Assembly: GCF_000485595.1 (NCBI RefSeq) | Contig: NW_014577085.1 | Coordinates: 884,461-904,689 of the forward strand | Source: Priapulus caudatus | Taxonomy: Eukaryota > Priapulida > Priapulimorpha > Priapulimorphida > Priapulidae | Direction of reading: 5' to 3' | Length of the DNA: 20,229 nt | Part shown: positions 18,108 through 20,229 of the stretch, piece after piece | Layout of the letters: every line of letters begins with the position of its first letter | Position numbering within the stretch: the stretch's first letter is position 1 | Notes under the pieces: generated by a model | What the model saw: the letters and a program-made list of their open reading frames with translations, nothing else | Database searches by the model: none | Told to the model about the DNA's origin: nothing | Program-made: the position numbers and the translations under genes

Positions 18108-18191
18108 ACAAACGCCGCAGGCGTTTGTGGGGGTGGGTATGGGAGGGGGTGTCCCCCTCCCATTGAGGGGGGTTGGGGGTCAAAATTTTGA
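18108..18191 (+). repeat. G-quadruplex and hairpin cluster
   Basis: Three perfect inverted structures lie within 84 bp: ACAAACGCC-GCA-GGCGTTTGT (18108-18128), GGGAGGGGG-TGT-CCCCCTCCC (18141-18161) and the palindrome TCAAAATTTTGA (18180-18191). Between and across them the plus strand has four G runs, GGGGG-T-GGG-TAT-GGG-A-GGGGG (18129-18149), a canonical G-quadruplex motif with 1, 3 and 1-nt loops. Two more G runs follow at 18167-18178. No gene function is assigned. Confidence 0.8.
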
Positions 18192-18774
18192 AACTTAGAT
18201 GCTCTGTTGTGCATTCTGGAGCCATCAGTGGCACTTTCAGCATTGATTTAAATTAGGCAAAATGATGTTTTTCTGCCTGAAAATAGTGGGGAAAATCAAG
18301 AATTATTTCAGAGATTTATCAAACGAGAACTAAATTTTATTACAGTAAACTTGTGCATACACCCACAATCATAGGGAACATTAATGGATCAAGATACCCT
18401 GATTATGTTATCTTTCTTATTGACTCAATAGTGATTACATAGTGACACAAAATATCTCAGATCTCTGCTAAACAAAAAAAATTACTATACATGTACTACA
18501 AACACTTTCACAAAAATGTGTCAGTTCTGCTGAAGAAATAAATGAAAAGTTTGCTGAAGAAATAAATGACTATACAATGTACATGTAGTGTACTACAAAC
18601 TCTTTCACAAAGATTCACAGTTCTCTGCTGAACAAGTGACACTGACTAGAATAACTGTCACAAAAACATTCAAAAGATCTCAGTTCTCTGTTAAACACAA
18701 ACACCACTACAGAAACCTCTGTCAGTGTCTACATCAGTTTGTTGTAGCAGGCACTCTTGGCCTTTCGCAACACA
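18192..18774. other. Noncoding 3' flank of hAT gene
   Basis: AT-rich with short direct repeats: GCTGAAGAAATAAATGA occurs twice (about 18529-18545 and 18553-18570), and a TACTACAAAC-x-CTTTCACAAA word occurs near 18493 and 18594, each time followed by a TTCTGCTGAA-like or TCTGCTGAA-like word. It is probably 3' UTR or intergenic. No gene is seen. Confidence 0.5.
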
Positions 18775-20229
18775 TCATCTTACTACATGGGTACCCATGG
18801 CTCTCATTCTCACTTTACGGGTAACCAAGCAGCTGAGTGTCCTTGTGCTTAATTTTGACCTGAACTCAGTTTTGTTTTTGGTCACATAGCTGAACAGGCG
18901 TTCGCAGTCTGCATTTGAATGAAATATTGTGGCAATGCCAAGCATGACCCTAGCAAGCAGGTCATACTGGAGCTGCCTGTTGCCATCTCGCATCTCTGCA
19001 ATAACACTCCATGCCGTGTCGATCCTGTCACCTTCCGCCCATACTATCGCGTCATCCACTTGGTAGTTGAGGAATTGTCCTTGAAGTTGATCTCGCAAAT
19101 CTTCCTCTCCCTTCAACAGACAGGGGTACCTGTTGACAAAGTACAGGAGGTCATCAAACTCAGCTTCCTGACGTGTTGAAATCTGTAAGACCTTTGCTTT
19201 GATCAGCAGCTCGTCGTCGTAGGGAAACTTGACACACATGTACCGGGATGATGTAACATAGAATCTGCGGACGCTGTCGTAGAACTTATTCAGCCGGATC
19301 CTTTCCAGGTTTTTGGACAGATATTCTCGAGCTGAATTCCCAATGAACAGCTTCTCATCTGCAACCTGGTTGTCTTGTGACATCATATCGATGCTGTGTA
19401 GTCGATCTTTGTTTTTAGTGATGACCTCTGGCTTAATGAATCGGACGAACAAATTTCTGAGTTGCTTTGTCAGAATGCCGTGCATCAGATGAATTACAGG
19501 TTCCTCTTTCTGCAGCAAAAGATTGCCTTCTTCAAAAAGTGGAAGAACTGCAGTTAGAAAGAGGCAGTACAATTTTGATGTATCACTCTCAAGAAAGGTG
19601 CAGATACGTTGTATTTTCAATGGGACACTTTCAGATTCTCTCTTCTTCCTTTCCTCTTGGATTTTCTTTTCATTTTCTTTCTGATTGTTGCTCTGGAGAT
19701 ATTGCTGGTCAAACAAATAGGAGTTTAGATCAAAGGCACCGATGCCAGGTTTGACACTTCCACTGGCCTTTGAACTAGAACCGGACTTGGCAGCTGAACC
19801 GGACTTGGCAGCTGAACCGGACTTGGCAGCTGAACCGGACTTGGCAGCCGAGCTGGGACTGGCAGCTGAACTGGACTTGGCAGCTGAACCAGACTTGGCA
19901 GCCGAGCTGGGACTGGCAGCTGAACCTGACTTGGCAGCTGAACTGGACACTGAACTTGAGCTGCTGCTTGGTGTGTTCAAGGAATCTGTCTGTCGCCCTC
20001 TGGGGTTCTTTCTGGCCTTTAATAGACCATTCTCTTTTTCAAATTCTCTCAAAGGATCCCACTGCTCCACCATCCTTTGTATACACTGATTTAGTGACAG
20101 CCACCTGGTGTTTACCAGCTTCAGAATTTTGTGGGGCTTGGTGCCATGTTCCAGTTGCATGTCTTGGAAATGTCGCTTCCTGTTTGACGATTTATCAAGA
20201 TAATAATACACAATAATCAGAGCATCTTC
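18775..20229 (-). CDS. hAT-superfamily transposase-like protein, C-terminal 484 codons
   Basis: The frame is open from the right window edge to TGA at 18777-18775, so the N-terminus lies outside. Residues 41-46 (TRWLSL) followed by QRMVEQWDPL match the catalytic-domain segment of hAT transposases. Residues about 87-158 are a Ser/Ala/Lys-rich low-complexity insert made by an 18-bp tandem repeat, followed by a Lys/Glu-rich charged stretch. Then come SKLYCLFLTAVLPLFEEG and LIKAKVLQ segments, and near the end a hAT dimerisation region (SNADCERLFSYVTKNKTEF ... LVTRKV). There is no internal stop or frameshift, in contrast to the other transposase remnants. It could be a recent hAT element or a domesticated hAT-derived gene of the ZNF862/KIAA1586 type. 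The terminal inverted repeats needed to decide are not visible. Confidence 0.85.
   Translation of the reverse strand, partial: EDALIIVYYYLDKSSNRKRHFQDMQLEHGTKPHKILKLVNTRWLSLNQCIQRMVEQWDPLREFEKENGLLKARKNPRGRQTDSLNTPSSSSSSVSSSAAKSGSAASPSSAAKSGSAAKSSSAASPSSAAKSGSAAKSGSAAKSGSAAKSGSSSKASGSVKPGIGAFDLNSYLFDQQYLQSNNQKENEKKIQEERKKRESESVPLKIQRICTFLESDTSKLYCLFLTAVLPLFEEGNLLLQKEEPVIHLMHGILTKQLRNLFVRFIKPEVITKNKDRLHSIDMMSQDNQVADEKLFIGNSAREYLSKNLERIRLNKFYDSVRRFYVTSSRYMCVKFPYDDELLIKAKVLQISTRQEAEFDDLLYFVNRYPCLLKGEEDLRDQLQGQFLNYQVDDAIVWAEGDRIDTAWSVIAEMRDGNRQLQYDLLARVMLGIATIFHSNADCERLFSYVTKNKTEFRSKLSTRTLSCLVTRKVRMRAMGTHVVR
19783..19944 (-). repeat. In-frame 18-bp coding minisatellite, nine units
   Basis: Nine consecutive units of exactly 18 bp (plus strand GGACTTGGCAGCTGAACC and variants) encode hexapeptides SAAKSG, SAAKSS or SAASPS on the minus strand. 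Units 3-5 (19819-19872) and 6-8 (19873-19926) are near-identical 54-bp triplets, a higher-order duplication. All units keep the frame. Confidence 0.92.

Noticed and set aside
19742-20089. Plus-strand LAAEPD-repeat protein
   Set aside because: It is the antisense reading of the hAT minisatellite, whose minus-strand frame has family motifs on both sides.
1-20229. CRISPR arrays, prokaryotic operons, rRNA genes
   Set aside because: No regularly spaced repeats with unique spacers, no ribosome-binding-site-linked gene series and no rRNA-like sequence. The introns and retroelements indicate a eukaryote.

Overview
The window looks like a piece of a metazoan nuclear genome, most likely from an aquatic invertebrate; the lineage cannot be fixed from the sequence. 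Reasons: AT-rich sequence with GT-AG introns, TTAGGG-type telomere-like repeats, a pol III (tRNA-derived) SINE-type head, Ty3/gypsy LTR retrotransposons with a tRNA-Leu-type primer site, hAT, MULE and KDZ transposase relatives, and microsatellites. There is no operon structure and no convincing cellular housekeeping gene. Almost every coding remnant lies on the minus strand.

Layout. 1-300: a short imperfect direct repeat. 300-660: an extremely CpG-rich minisatellite in an AT-rich setting. 889-1500: a minus-strand gypsy 3' LTR with TATA box, polyA signal and polypurine tract. 2729-3590: a broken gypsy integrase. 3587-6263: seven spliced exons, in one unbroken frame, of a KDZ (Kyakuja-Dileera-Zisupton) transposase-like gene, with a 190-bp hAT-type MITE inside one intron. 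6382-7378: a partial duplicate of that gene carrying a frame-breaking deletion. 7377-9335: a noncoding block bounded by 113-bp direct repeats and containing a long hairpin. 9363-10943: the 5' end of a gypsy element (LTR, primer binding site, gag, protease) with a frameshift and a stop. 10968-11909: degraded fragments of uncertain families. 12692-13440: a terminal-repeat element whose end sequence also forms the 3' end of the next gene. 13431-15464: a ZMYM1/DUF4371-like hAT gene with one intron, two frameshifts and three in-frame stops. 15720-16420: degenerate GATATTTAG repeats, an interstitial telomere-like tract and a tRNA-derived SINE head. 17542-18064: a MULE transposase fragment next to a compact G-quadruplex/hairpin cluster. 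18775-20229: the C-terminal 484 codons of an open hAT-superfamily protein that carries an in-frame 18-bp minisatellite.

The genes do not form a pathway. The window is a nest of mobile elements at different stages of decay. The best-preserved are the KDZ-like exon chain (no broken splice site or frame over seven exons, but no N-terminal half) and the hAT gene at the right edge. The least expected observations are the duplicated KDZ exons, a perfect 14-bp stem bracketing the gypsy primer site, the CpG-rich minisatellite, and the G4/hairpin cluster.
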